Source: Streptomyces sp. NBC_01571 (lineage in GTDB: Bacteria; Actinomycetota; Actinomycetes; Streptomycetales; Streptomycetaceae). Taken from it: 64,000 bases of DNA. Under the pieces are notes generated by a model, which did not search any database, was not told the origin of the DNA, and was given only the letters and a program-made list of their open reading frames with translations. Numbering within the stretch: position 1 is the first letter of the stretch; each line of letters begins with the position of its first letter. Where the stretch lies: assembly GCF_026339875.1 (NCBI RefSeq), contig NZ_JAPEPZ010000001.1, forward strand, positions 4,030,001 to 4,094,000, given 5' to 3'. Position numbers and translations under genes: made by a program. Positions 54,487-63,440 of the stretch are shown in pieces.

Positions 54487-55536
54487 ATGACCGTGACCCT
54501 GGCGGACGTGGCGGCGCGGGCGCAGGTCTCGCCCGCGACCGTGTCCCGGGTGCTGAACGGGAACTATCCCGTCGCGGCGTCCACGCGCGAGCGGGTGCTG
54601 CGCGCGGTGGACGACCTGGACTACGTACTGAACGGGCCCGCCAGTTCGCTGGCCGCCGCCACCTCCGACCTGGTCGGGATCCTGGTCAACGACATCGCCG
54701 ACCCGTTCTTCGGGATCATGGCGGCCGCGATCCAGTCGGAGATCGAGGGCCCCGGGGGGCGTGCGGGCGGGGAGCGGCTGGGGGTGGTGTGCAACACCGG
54801 CGGCATCGCGGAGCGCGAGCTGACGTACCTCACGCTGCTGCAGCGGCAGCGCGCCGCGGCGGTCGTACTGACCGGCGGCGCCGTAGAGGACGCGCCGCAC
54901 GCGGCGGCGGTCGCGGCGAAGCTGCGCAAGCTCGGGGAGGCGGGGACCCAGGTGGTCCTGTGCGGTCGTCCGCCCGCGCCGGACGCCCCCGAGGCGATCG
55001 CGCTGACCTTCGACAACCGGGGTGGCGGGCAGCGGCTCACCGAGCATCTGATCGGGCTCGGACACCGGCGGATGGGGTACATCGCCGGGCCCGAGGAGCG
55101 GACCACGACCCGGCACCGGCTGGAGGGGCACCGGGCCGCGCTCGCCGCGCACGGGATCGAGGACGATCCGCGGTGGACCGTTCACGGGCGCTACGACCGT
55201 CGTTCCGGGTACGAGGCGACGGTCGAACTCCTGCGCAGGGAGCCGGGGCTGACGGCTGTCGTCGCCGCGAACGACACCGTCGCGCTCGGCGCGTGTGCGG
55301 CGTTGCGTGACGCGGGGCTGCGTATCCCGGACGATGTGTCGGTCGCCGGGTTCGACGATCTGCCGTTCAGCATCGACGCGGTGCCGGCGCTGACGACGGT
55401 GCGCTTGCCGTTGTCGGAGGCGGGGGCGCGGGCGGGGCGGGTCGCGATGGGCCGTGAAGAGGCTCCGCCCGGGGGGATCGCCACGGTGCGGGGGGAGTTG
55501 ATGGTGCGGGGGTCCACCGGGGTCCCCAAGACCTGA
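54487..55536 (+). CDS. LacI-family repressor of the DUF993 operon
   Basis: A 349-residue LacI/GalR regulator. The N-terminal HTH is LADVAARAQVSPATVSRVLN, the hinge is GPASSLAAATS, and the C-terminal sugar-binding-like domain has VSVAGFDDLPFSIDAVPALT. ATG 54487. It is divergent from the oxidoreductase operon and, by position and operator, probably represses it and itself. The effector would be the pathway's sugar. Confidence 0.9.
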   Translation: MTVTLADVAARAQVSPATVSRVLNGNYPVAASTRERVLRAVDDLDYVLNGPASSLAAATSDLVGILVNDIADPFFGIMAAAIQSEIEGPGGRAGGERLGVVCNTGGIAERELTYLTLLQRQRAAAVVLTGGAVEDAPHAAAVAAKLRKLGEAGTQVVLCGRPPAPDAPEAIALTFDNRGGGQRLTEHLIGLGHRRMGYIAGPEERTTTRHRLEGHRAALAAHGIEDDPRWTVHGRYDRRSGYEATVELLRREPGLTAVVAANDTVALGACAALRDAGLRIPDDVSVAGFDDLPFSIDAVPALTTVRLPLSEAGARAGRVAMGREEAPPGGIATVRGELMVRGSTGVPKT

Positions 55537-56269
55537 GGCCCCCGTCCTCCTGCCGGACGCCCACGGCCCGCCCCCCAAACCGTTCCTCGCCCCCGCCGCC
55601 CCTACCCGACCCATCCCGTACCCGGGGGCTCCGCCCCAGCCCCCGCCAAGGGGCTGCGCCCCCTGGACCCCCGCTCGCCCGAAGGGCTCGTCCTCAAACG
55701 CCGGACGGGCTGAAAAACCACACCTCGCCCCCGCACCCGCAGCCGCCCGTGCCACGCGAGGGGCCGTGCCGGTGTGTCGCAGGCCGTCGCTTACGTTCGG
55801 ATCGAGCAGCGGCTCCCATGCCCGGCCCACGCCTGATCCGGCGGCGACGGCCTCGACACACCGGCACGGCCCCGACCCACCCACCGACCGCGGGCCGGCA
55901 CTACTCACACGTGCGGCCGCCGCCCCCGCTCCCGGTGCGGGAAGGACTGGTCGGCACCGGGAAGCGTCGGCTTCGGCAGCGTCGCCACCTCACTCCTTCG
56001 CCTTCTCCAACTGCTCCGCCGTGTCGTCCGGCAGCCGCGGCGCCGGCGGTCGGGGAGCCCACGTAAGGCGGCCAAGCACCGGCGACGGCCGGGCGACGTC
56101 CCGACGGCCAGGGTCATGGCTGACACGTCCGCCCCGTGGACTCCACCTCATCCGCGCCCGTACGCTCGACCCGTACCTCTGACTGAGTCAACCGTCCCCA
56201 CCACTCGCCCAGATCCACCCGCACCGATCACCCAGAGCCGACAGCCAGAGCCGACATCCGGGGTTGACC
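55537..56269. other. 733-bp gap between the LacI and MarR-GNAT genes
   Basis: It contains a dispersed Streptomyces-type GC-rich element (listed separately) and no well-supported gene. A minus-strand stretch that ends TGA at 55990-55992 reads LPDDTAEQLEKAKE at its end and is preceded by Pro/Arg-rich residues. It could be the remnant of a decayed gene but has no clear start. Confidence 0.5.
55623..55715. repeat. Dispersed GC-rich intergenic element (Streptomyces type)
   Basis: The stretch has GGGGGCTCCGCCCCAGCCCC, then GGGCTGCGCCCCCTGGACCC, and ends with CTCAAACGCCGGACGGGCTG followed by AAAA. From memory this composite pattern is scattered between genes in many Streptomyces genomes. Only one copy is seen in this window. 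Confidence 0.6.
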
Positions 56270-57223
56270 ATGACCGTCCAGGACATCCGCTCCTTCAACC
56301 GCTTCTACACGAACGTCATCGGCGCACTCGACTACGGCCGCCACCTCTACGCCCCGTACACCCTCACCGAGTCACGCGTGCTGTACGAGCTCGCGCACTC
56401 CCCGCACTCCGACGCCGCCGACCTCCGTGCCGAACTGTCGCTGGACTCCGGATACTTGAGCCGGATCCTGAGCAAGTTCGAGCAGGACGGCCTGATCGAA
56501 CGGGCACCCTCGCCGCGCGACCCGCGCCGCCGCCGGATCACACTCACCCAGCGCGGCCGGGAGACCGCTGCCGTCCTGGACGAGCGCTCACGGGAATCCG
56601 TCGGAGCCCTGCTGGCGACCGTCCCGGCCGACGACCGTCCCCGCCTCGCCGAGGCGATGCACACCGTGCGCACCCTCCTGTCCGCCCACCGCCCCCGCCC
56701 CGCCCCGGGTGCGCGCCACCACCGCGAGGACGTCGTGCTGCGCGAGCCCGTCCCCGGCGACCTCGGCTGGATCGTGCAGCGCAACGCCGCGCTGTACGCC
56801 GCCGAGTACGGCTGGAACACCGACTACGAAGGTCTGGTCGCCCGGATCGTCGCGGACTTCGCCGAGGATCACGATCCGCACCTGGAGCGGGCCTGGATCG
56901 CCGAGCTGGCCGGGCGGCCGGTGGGGTGCGTGATGTGCGCGCGGGACGACGCCCCGGGAACGGCCCGGCTGCGTCTGCTCCTCGTCGAGCCGGACGCCCG
57001 CGGCCTCGGCATCGGCGACCGGCTGGTCGAGGCGGTCGTCGGTTTCGCGCGGGACGGCGGCTACCGGGACCTCGTCCTGTGGACCAACGACGTCCTGACC
57101 TCGGCCCGCCACCTCTACCAGCGCCACGGTTTCTCCCTCGTCGCCGAGAAACCGCACCGTTCCTTCGGCGCGGATCTCGTCGGCCAGGACTGGCGACTGG
57201 ATCTGCACGGCTCCCCCGGATGA
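56270..57223 (+). CDS. MarR-type regulator fused to GNAT acetyltransferase
   Basis: A 317-residue two-domain protein. Residues 1-145 form a MarR winged helix (LTESRVLYELAH, DLRAELSLDSGYLSRILSKF, DPRRRRITLTQRG wing). Residues 150-317 form a GNAT domain (LREPVPGDLGWIVQRN start, acetyl-CoA loop around DARGLGIGDRL). Such bifunctional proteins are known in actinobacteria, but the acceptor is unknown. The ATG at 56270 was chosen. A TTG 6 nt upstream is in the same frame. The gene is followed after 28 bp by a TIM-barrel gene. Confidence 0.93.
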   Translation: MTVQDIRSFNRFYTNVIGALDYGRHLYAPYTLTESRVLYELAHSPHSDAADLRAELSLDSGYLSRILSKFEQDGLIERAPSPRDPRRRRITLTQRGRETAAVLDERSRESVGALLATVPADDRPRLAEAMHTVRTLLSAHRPRPAPGARHHREDVVLREPVPGDLGWIVQRNAALYAAEYGWNTDYEGLVARIVADFAEDHDPHLERAWIAELAGRPVGCVMCARDDAPGTARLRLLLVEPDARGLGIGDRLVEAVVGFARDGGYRDLVLWTNDVLTSARHLYQRHGFSLVAEKPHRSFGADLVGQDWRLDLHGSPG

Positions 57224-57251
57224 TCCGGAGTGCCGGGTAGGGTCCCGGTCC

Positions 57252-58052
57252 ATGAAGCTGGCCTTCTCCACGCTCGGCGTGCCCGGGCTCCCCGTCCCCG
57301 ACGTCGTACGACTCGCCGCCGCGCACGGCTATCACGGCGTGGAACTGCGCGCGCACCCCGAGGAACCGGTGCACCCCGGGCTCGGGCCGGCCGAGCGGGC
57401 CGGGGTGGCCGCCGCGTTCGAGGCGGGCGGTGTCGAGATCATGGGCCTGGCCGGGTACACGCGGGTGGCGGCGCCCGGTGACGACGCCCACGTCGTCGCC
57501 GAGATCCGCGAACTGCTGGACCTGGCGCGGGACCTGTCGGCCCCGTTCGTCCGTGTCTTCCCGGGCGCGAGCGCCGACCAGAGCGCCGAGGAGGCCGACT
57601 CGACGGCGGCGCGACGGCTCGGCACGGCCGCGGAGTACGCCGCCGACGTGGGTGTACGCATCCTGCTGGAGACCCACGACTCGCACCGCACCGGCGCGGA
57701 CGCGATGCGGATCCTGGGTCTGGTCGGCCATCACCACGTGGGCGCGCTGTGGGACGTCATGCACACCTGGCTCGGCGGCGAGGAGCCGCCGTCGACGTAC
57801 GCGGCCCTGTGCACGTACCTCGGCTATGTGCAGGTCAAGGACATCGCGTCCGCCGAGGACACCACCCCGCTCCCGCTGGGCGCGGGTGTTCTGCCGCTCG
57901 CGGAGTGTGTGGAGCTGCTCTCCCGGGAGGGCTGGGACGGCTGGCTGTGCTGGGAGTACGAGAAGCGGTGGTACGAGGCCGCCGCGCCGCTACCGGAACT
58001 GCTGGGCCCGGGCCGGGACCATCTCGGGCGTCTGCTGAACGAGTCGGCGTAG
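57252..58052 (+). CDS. TIM-barrel sugar-phosphate isomerase/epimerase
   Basis: A 266-residue xylose-isomerase-like barrel that starts [20 protein letters not shown]. Metal-ligand candidates are in [24 protein letters not shown] and QVKDIAS. It is likely a ketose or sugar-acid isomerase. It is close behind the MarR-GNAT gene and may be co-transcribed, but no sugar operon is adjacent. Confidence 0.82.
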   Translation: MKLAFSTLGVPGLPVPDVVRLAAAHGYHGVELRAHPEEPVHPGLGPAERAGVAAAFEAGGVEIMGLAGYTRVAAPGDDAHVVAEIRELLDLARDLSAPFVRVFPGASADQSAEEADSTAARRLGTAAEYAADVGVRILLETHDSHRTGADAMRILGLVGHHHVGALWDVMHTWLGGEEPPSTYAALCTYLGYVQVKDIASAEDTTPLPLGAGVLPLAECVELLSREGWDGWLCWEYEKRWYEAAAPLPELLGPGRDHLGRLLNESA

Positions 58053-58245
58053 GCCCGCCCCGGCCCCTCCGGACCCGGCACCGGACCGCCCCGCGCGGAC
58101 CGGCACCGTACCCCGTCGCCGCGCCCCCTCTCCGCACCCACCGCCCCACCCGTGTTCGAGGACCACCGCGCCGCCTCCCCGCCACCACCTGGGGCGATCG
58201 CCTTACCCCCCACTCACCCCCGGCAAACCGGCTATCGTGGTCGGC

Positions 58246-59181
58246 ATGTCGGCCCCGGAACTGATCCGTATCGTCTCCCGCGACTCCCCCATGGCCTTGG
58301 CCCAAGTGGAGCGCGTACGAACCGAGTTGAGCGCGCTCCGTCCAGAGATCCGCACCGAGGTCGTCCCGGTGAGGACCACCGGCGACAAGTGGATGGGCGA
58401 CCTGTCCAAGGTCGAGGGCAAGGGCGCGTTCACCAAGGAGGTCGACGCGGCGCTGCTGGCGGGCGAGGCCGATCTCGCGGTGCACTGCGTGAAGGACATC
58501 CCCGCGGACCGCCCGCTGCCCGCGGGAACGATGTTCGCCGCCTTCCTGGCCCGGGACGACATCCGCGACGCGCTGATCCACCCCGCCGGGCTCACCCTCG
58601 ACGAGCTGCCGCAGGGCACCCGGATCGGCACCTCCTCGGTGCGGCGCGTCGCCCAGCTGGCCGCCTCGCACCCGCACCTGGAGTGTGTGCCGTTCCGGGG
58701 CAACGCCAACCGCCGGCTGGAGAAGCTGGCGGCGGGTGAGGCGGACGCACTGCTGCTCGCGGTGTCCGGGCTCGAACGCATCGGCCGCGCGGACGTGATC
58801 AGCGAGACCCTGTCGCCCGAGACGATGATGCCGCCGATCGGCGCGGGCATCCTGGCCCTCCAGTGCCGCGAGGGCGACACGGACCTGATCGAGACGATCA
58901 GCGACCTCGGCGACCCGGACACGCACCGCGAGGCCACCGCCGAGCGCATGTTCCTGCACGTGCTGCAGGGCCACTGCAACTCGCCGATCGCGGGCTACGC
59001 GAAGGTCGGCGGCGGCGGCGAACTGTCGCTGCGCGCCTGCGTGTTCACTCCGGACGGCAAGACGGTCCTGAACGCGCACGAGTGGGCGGGCCGTCTCGAC
59101 GCCGCGACCCTCGGCACCTCGGTCGCCGTCGCCCTGCTGCGCCAGGGCGCCCGCGAACTGATCGACGGCATCCCGCACTGA
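58246..59181 (+). CDS. hemC: Hydroxymethylbilane synthase (porphobilinogen deaminase)
   Basis: A 311-residue HemC. The N-terminal region has [19 protein letters not shown], then VPVRTTGDK and [10 protein letters not shown]. The conserved Cys that carries the dipyrromethane cofactor is in [13 protein letters not shown]. It polymerises four porphobilinogen units on the haem/corrinoid path. ATG 58246 is chosen over the earlier GTG. It is not in a visible hem cluster, so it may be a second copy, with the main hemC elsewhere in the genome. It converges on the EamA gene. Confidence 0.93.
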   Translation: MSAPELIRIVSRDSPMALAQVERVRTELSALRPEIRTEVVPVRTTGDKWMGDLSKVEGKGAFTKEVDAALLAGEADLAVHCVKDIPADRPLPAGTMFAAFLARDDIRDALIHPAGLTLDELPQGTRIGTSSVRRVAQLAASHPHLECVPFRGNANRRLEKLAAGEADALLLAVSGLERIGRADVISETLSPETMMPPIGAGILALQCREGDTDLIETISDLGDPDTHREATAERMFLHVLQGHCNSPIAGYAKVGGGGELSLRACVFTPDGKTVLNAHEWAGRLDAATLGTSVAVALLRQGARELIDGIPH

Positions 59182-59238
59182 CCGGCCGGCATCCACCGCC
59201 CGGGCTCGGACCCGGGGATGTCGGCCAGGGCCGTGCGC

Positions 59239-60159
59239 TCACGCCTGCTCCCCGATCCGGTCCCGCGCCGGTCCGTCCGGCGGACGGACCGGCGCGCGGG
59301 CCGTCCATGAGGGTGCCAGGGAGGTCAGGGCCACCCCTCCCACCAGCAGCGCCGCCGCTCCCCAGCGCAGGGGGCCGACCGACTCGCCCAGGAACAGGGC
59401 CGCGGACGACATGCCGAAGACCGGGACCAGCAGGGAGAAGGGCGCGACGGTGGACGCGGGGTGGCGGTGCAGCAGCCACCCCCATGCCCCGAAGCCGAGG
59501 ACGGTCGTGATCCAGGCGACGTAGACCACGATTCCGGCGCCCCGCCAGTCGAGGGCGCGCAGCGCGTCGAGGTCTCGGGCCGGGCCCTCCGTCAGCAGCG
59601 AGAGGCCCAGCAGCGGCAGTACGGGGACGGTGCTCACCCAAACCATGAAGTTGAGGGAGTCGGGCGGGGACGCCCTGCGGGTGAGGACGTTGGACACGCC
59701 CCAGCAGGCCGCCGCCGCGATCACCAGCGCGAAGGCGCCGAGCGGGCCGCCGGTGCCCTCGTCCACGGCGGCCAGGCCCACCCCGCACAGGGCCACCGCC
59801 ATACCCGTGAGCCGTACACCGGTGGGCCGTTCACCCAGGACGACGTAGGCGATCAGGGCCGTGAAGACGGCCTGGATCTGGAGGACGAGGGACGACAGGC
59901 CGGCCGGCATCCCGGCGTCCATGCCGATGAAGAGCAGTCCGAACTTGGCGACGCCCAGGACCAGTCCGACCGACACGATCCACTTCCACGCGACCTTGGG
60001 CCGCCCCACGAAGAACACCGCGGGCAGGGCGGCCACCAGGAAGCGCAGTGCCGAGAAGAGCAGGGGCGGGAAGTGGCCGAGGCCGACCTCGACGATCGTG
60101 AAGTTCACACCCCAGACGGCGGCGACGAGGACGGCGAGACAGATGTGGGCGGGTCGCAT
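59239..60159 (-). CDS. EamA/DMT-family metabolite transporter
   Basis: A 306-residue membrane protein with ten hydrophobic helices in two EamA repeats. The first repeat starts AVWGVNFTIVEVGLGHFPPL, and the second has AAACWGVSNVLTRRA and GESVGPLRWGAAALLVGGVAL. These carriers usually export amino acids or metabolites. ATG 60159. It is divergent from the LysR-type gene across 88 bp, which suggests that regulator controls it. Substrate is unknown. Confidence 0.9.
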   Translation of the reverse strand: MRPAHICLAVLVAAVWGVNFTIVEVGLGHFPPLLFSALRFLVAALPAVFFVGRPKVAWKWIVSVGLVLGVAKFGLLFIGMDAGMPAGLSSLVLQIQAVFTALIAYVVLGERPTGVRLTGMAVALCGVGLAAVDEGTGGPLGAFALVIAAAACWGVSNVLTRRASPPDSLNFMVWVSTVPVLPLLGLSLLTEGPARDLDALRALDWRGAGIVVYVAWITTVLGFGAWGWLLHRHPASTVAPFSLLVPVFGMSSAALFLGESVGPLRWGAAALLVGGVALTSLAPSWTARAPVRPPDGPARDRIGEQA

Positions 60160-60247
60160 GGGTCGAGGATCACGCCCGTGAACCGTTAAGCACCAGCGAA
60201 TCCTGCTGCATGGTTGGATGAAGCATTCCTGATGGAAGGGGTGGGCC

Positions 60248-61165
60248 GTGCTCGATCTCCAGCGTCTGCGCGCCCTGCACGCCGTCTCCGTGCACGGCAC
60301 GGTCGGCGCCGCCGCGGCCGCGCTCGGGTACACGCCCTCCGCCGTGTCCCAGCAGATCGCCAAACTGGAGCGGGAGACCAGGACCGTACTTCTCGAACGG
60401 CGCGGACGCGGTGTGCGGCTCACCGAGCAGGCCCTCCAACTAGCCTCCACCGCACAGCAGTTGATGGCCATCGTGGAGCGGGCCGAGACCGAGCTCGAGG
60501 AGCGGCGCGGGGTGCCCGCGGGCCGGCTGGACCTCGCCGCGTTCGCCAGTGCGGCACGCGGGCTGCTGCCCGCCGTACTGGCCGACCTGGCCGTCCGGCA
60601 TCCGGCCCTCGACGCCCGGCTCACCGAGATCGACCCCCATCTCTCCGTGGACCTGGTCGCCAAGGGCGCCGTCGACGTGGCCGTCACGCACGACTGGGAC
60701 ATCGCGCCGCTCCCCGCTCCGCCGGGCGTGGAGCAGGCGGTGATCGGGGACGACCTGTGCGACCTCCTCGTGCCCGCCGGGCATCCCTTCGCCGGGCGGG
60801 CGTCCGTGCGGCGGGAGGAGCTGGCCGGCGAACGGTGGATCTGCCAGCCGCCCGGCCGGGTGTGCCACGACTGGCTGGTGCGCACCCTGCGCGCGGCGGG
60901 CTGCGAGCCGGACATCGTCCACCAGGCGGACGAGAACCCGACCCTCGTCGCCCTGGTCGCGGCCGGGCTCGGGGTCGCGCTCCTCCCCCGGCTCGGGCGT
61001 GGCGCGCTTCCCGACGGGGTGGTGGAGGTGCCGCTGGACCCGATGCCCGTACGGCGGCTGTACGCGGTGTGGCGCACCGGCGCGGCACGGCGTCCTGCCA
61101 TCGCGGAGACGGTTCGCACCCTTCGGTCCCACTGGTCCTCGGCGTCCCGGCACGACGCGCCGTGA
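60248..61165 (+). CDS. LysR-family transcriptional regulator
   Basis: A 305-residue LysR regulator: N-terminal winged HTH (LQRLRALHAVSVHGTVGAAA, LGYTPSAVSQQIAKLERETR) and a periplasmic-binding-like effector domain (about 90-300). The start is GTG 60248 (LDLQRLRALHAV). It is divergent from the EamA transporter, which is probably its target, since LysR regulators often act on the adjacent divergent gene. The effector is unknown. Confidence 0.93.
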   Translation: MLDLQRLRALHAVSVHGTVGAAAAALGYTPSAVSQQIAKLERETRTVLLERRGRGVRLTEQALQLASTAQQLMAIVERAETELEERRGVPAGRLDLAAFASAARGLLPAVLADLAVRHPALDARLTEIDPHLSVDLVAKGAVDVAVTHDWDIAPLPAPPGVEQAVIGDDLCDLLVPAGHPFAGRASVRREELAGERWICQPPGRVCHDWLVRTLRAAGCEPDIVHQADENPTLVALVAAGLGVALLPRLGRGALPDGVVEVPLDPMPVRRLYAVWRTGAARRPAIAETVRTLRSHWSSASRHDAP

Positions 61166-61496
61166 GCAGCGCCTCGACGCCTCACCGGACCCGCCCGGCA
61201 CTCCCGTACCGACTTCGGCGATCAGCCGCTATCCGGGAACCCGGACCCGTGCCGGCCCGTCCAATCCGCATGCTGCCGCACGAGTCTCGCAGTGCGGTGT
61301 CGGCCTCGCTGCTGGCTGCGATCGCTGACCACCCTCTCCGCCGCCTGCGGCCGGCAGCACGCCGTCACCGGCGCGCCCCCCTCCAACTGCGCCGGTGACG
61401 GCCCCTGTCCGGCTACTGTGCACACCCTTGACTGGAAGAAACTTCCCGGATATTCGTGTCTCCTCGGAAGTTTCCTTCACGAGGGAAGGAGCGCTC
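61166..61496. other. 331-bp gap before the GH3 gene
   Basis: It holds a strong hairpin (61361-61402) and the likely GH3 promoter in the shorter, less GC-rich stretch 61420-61480. No gene was recognised. Confidence 0.6.
61361..61402 (+). terminator. Perfect 14-bp hairpin between LysR and GH3 genes
   Basis: GCCGTCACCGGCGC (61361-61374) pairs perfectly with GCGCCGGTGACGGC (61389-61402) with a 14-nt loop. It lies about 200 nt after the LysR stop and 95 nt before the GH3 start. It could terminate the LysR transcript or fold in a GH3 leader. Confidence 0.65.
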
Positions 61497-63329
61497 GTGC
61501 GCGACTCCAGCACGGGAAGCACCGCACCACCGTCCAGACGTACGGTTCTCGCCGCCACCGCCGCGACCACCGCCGCTCTCGCCCTGGGCACGGTCCCCGC
61601 CCGGGCCGCCGGGGGCCATCATGACGAAACGTCACTCCGCGCCCTGATCTCCCGCATGACGCTGGAGGAGAAGGTCGGCCAGCTCTTCGTGATGCGCGTG
61701 TACGGCCACTCGGCCACCGCCCCCGACCAGGCCGACATCGATGCCAACCTCGCCGAACTCGGCGTCAGAACGGCGGCGGAACTGATCGCCCGCTACCGCG
61801 TCGGCGGCATCATCTACTTCACCTGGGCCCACAACACCCGCGACCCGCACCAGATCGCGGCTCTGTCCAACGGCATCCAGCAGGTCTCCCTGGCCCAGCC
61901 GCGGGGCCTGCCCGTGCTGATCTCCACGGACCAGGAGCACGGCATAGTGGCCCGGGTCGGCAAGCCCGCGACGCTCTTCCCGGGCGCGATGGCGCTGGGC
62001 GCGGGCCGTTCACGCGAGGACGCCCGCACGGTGGGGCGGCTCAGCGGGACCGAACTGCGCGCGCTCGGCATCCGGCAGGACTACTCCCCGGTCGCCGACG
62101 TGAACGTCAACCCGGCCAACCCGGTCATCGGCGTGCGCTCCTTCGGCGCCGACCCGGACGCGGTGGCCGAGCTGGTGACGGCCGAGGTGCAGGGATACCG
62201 CAGCGCGGGCGTGGCCGCCACGTCCAAGCACTTCCCGGGGCACGGCGACACCGCCGTGGACAGCCACTTCGGCTTCCCGGTCATCACGCACAGCCGTGAG
62301 CTGTGGTCGGGTCTCGACGCCGTGCCCTTCCGCGCCGCGATCCGGGCCGGCATCGACTCGATCATGACCGCCCACATCATGGTCCCGGCGCTCGACCCGG
62401 CCGGCGACCCCGCCACGCTCTCCCACCCGATCCTCACCGGCATCCTGCGCGAGGAACTCGGCTACGACGGTGTCGTGGTGACGGACTCGCTCGGCATGGA
62501 GGGCGTGCGCACGAAGTACGGTGACGACCGCGTCCCCGTACTGGCCCTGAAGGCCGGCGTCGACCAGCTCCTCAACCCGCCGTCCATCGACGTCGCCTGG
62601 CACGCCGTGCTCGACGCGGTGCGCGGCGGCGAGCTGACCGAGGCGCGCCTCGACGAGTCGCTCCTGCGCGTCCTGCGCCTCAAGGCGAGACTCGGGCTGC
62701 TGGAGAACCCGTACGTCGGCGACGGCGGGGTCGACCGCGCGGTCGGCACCGCGGCCCACCTCAGGGCGGCCGACCGGATCGCCGAACGCACGACGACCCT
62801 GCTGGTCAACCAGCGCGGCCTGCTGCCGCTCTCCCGCCGTGCGCACAGGAACGTGCTCGTCGTGGGCGCCGACCCCGCCTCGCCCTCCGGCACCGACGGC
62901 CCGCCCACCACCGTCCTCGCGACCGCCCTGACCGCGCTGGGCTTCACGGCGACGGCGCTGTCCACGGGGACGGCGCCGACCGAGGCGGCCATCGGCCGGG
63001 CGGTCGCGGCCGCCTCAGGGATGGACGCCGTCATCGTCGGGACGTACAACGTCACGGCGGCGAGTTCCCAGCGGACGCTCGTCGAGCGGCTGGTCGCCAC
63101 CGGCGTCCCGGTCGTCGTGATCGCCATCCGCAATCCGTACGACGTGGCGCATCTTCCGTCTGCCGACGCCCACTTGGCGGCGTACTCCTGGACGGACGTC
63201 GAACTGCGGGCCGCCGCACGGGTGATCGCCGGCCGGGCGAAGCCGCGGGGCAGGCTTCCGGTCGCGGTGCAACGGGCGGACGACCCTGCTCAGGTGCTGT
63301 ATCCGATCGGGTACGGAATGACGTATTAG
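61497..63329 (+). CDS. Secreted glycoside hydrolase family 3 (NagZ-like beta-N-acetylhexosaminidase)
   Basis: A 610-residue enzyme with a Tat-type signal (SRRTVLAATAATTAALALG, ending PARAAGG). The GH3 domain has the NagZ His-Asp dyad region SKHFPGHGDTAVDSH, and the nucleophile Asp in VVTDSLGMEG. A C-terminal alpha/beta sandwich domain follows. NagZ-type GH3 enzymes release beta-linked GlcNAc from cell-wall or chitin fragments. GTG 61497 has GAGGGAAGGA upstream. The longer frame from 61395 has no clear ribosome-binding site and would bury the Tat signal. Confidence 0.9.
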   Translation: MRDSSTGSTAPPSRRTVLAATAATTAALALGTVPARAAGGHHDETSLRALISRMTLEEKVGQLFVMRVYGHSATAPDQADIDANLAELGVRTAAELIARYRVGGIIYFTWAHNTRDPHQIAALSNGIQQVSLAQPRGLPVLISTDQEHGIVARVGKPATLFPGAMALGAGRSREDARTVGRLSGTELRALGIRQDYSPVADVNVNPANPVIGVRSFGADPDAVAELVTAEVQGYRSAGVAATSKHFPGHGDTAVDSHFGFPVITHSRELWSGLDAVPFRAAIRAGIDSIMTAHIMVPALDPAGDPATLSHPILTGILREELGYDGVVVTDSLGMEGVRTKYGDDRVPVLALKAGVDQLLNPPSIDVAWHAVLDAVRGGELTEARLDESLLRVLRLKARLGLLENPYVGDGGVDRAVGTAAHLRAADRIAERTTTLLVNQRGLLPLSRRAHRNVLVVGADPASPSGTDGPPTTVLATALTALGFTATALSTGTAPTEAAIGRAVAAASGMDAVIVGTYNVTAASSQRTLVERLVATGVPVVVIAIRNPYDVAHLPSADAHLAAYSWTDVELRAAARVIAGRAKPRGRLPVAVQRADDPAQVLYPIGYGMTY

Positions 63330-63440
63330 CCCTACGTCGCAGACCGGACGCACCACCCCCGACAGACGCAAAGCACCCCGGATGTCTGGCGTGTGCCCGC
63401 CGCGGCGGGTCACGCTGGGCAGGGGTATCGGGGGGAAGAC

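Noticed and set aside
55905..56126. 73-codon minus-strand frame and a nearby LPDDTAEQLEKAKE ending
   Set aside because: The first is Arg-rich and typical of a shadow frame. The second has a protein-like end but no start or upstream domain, so it is noted only as a possible gene remnant.
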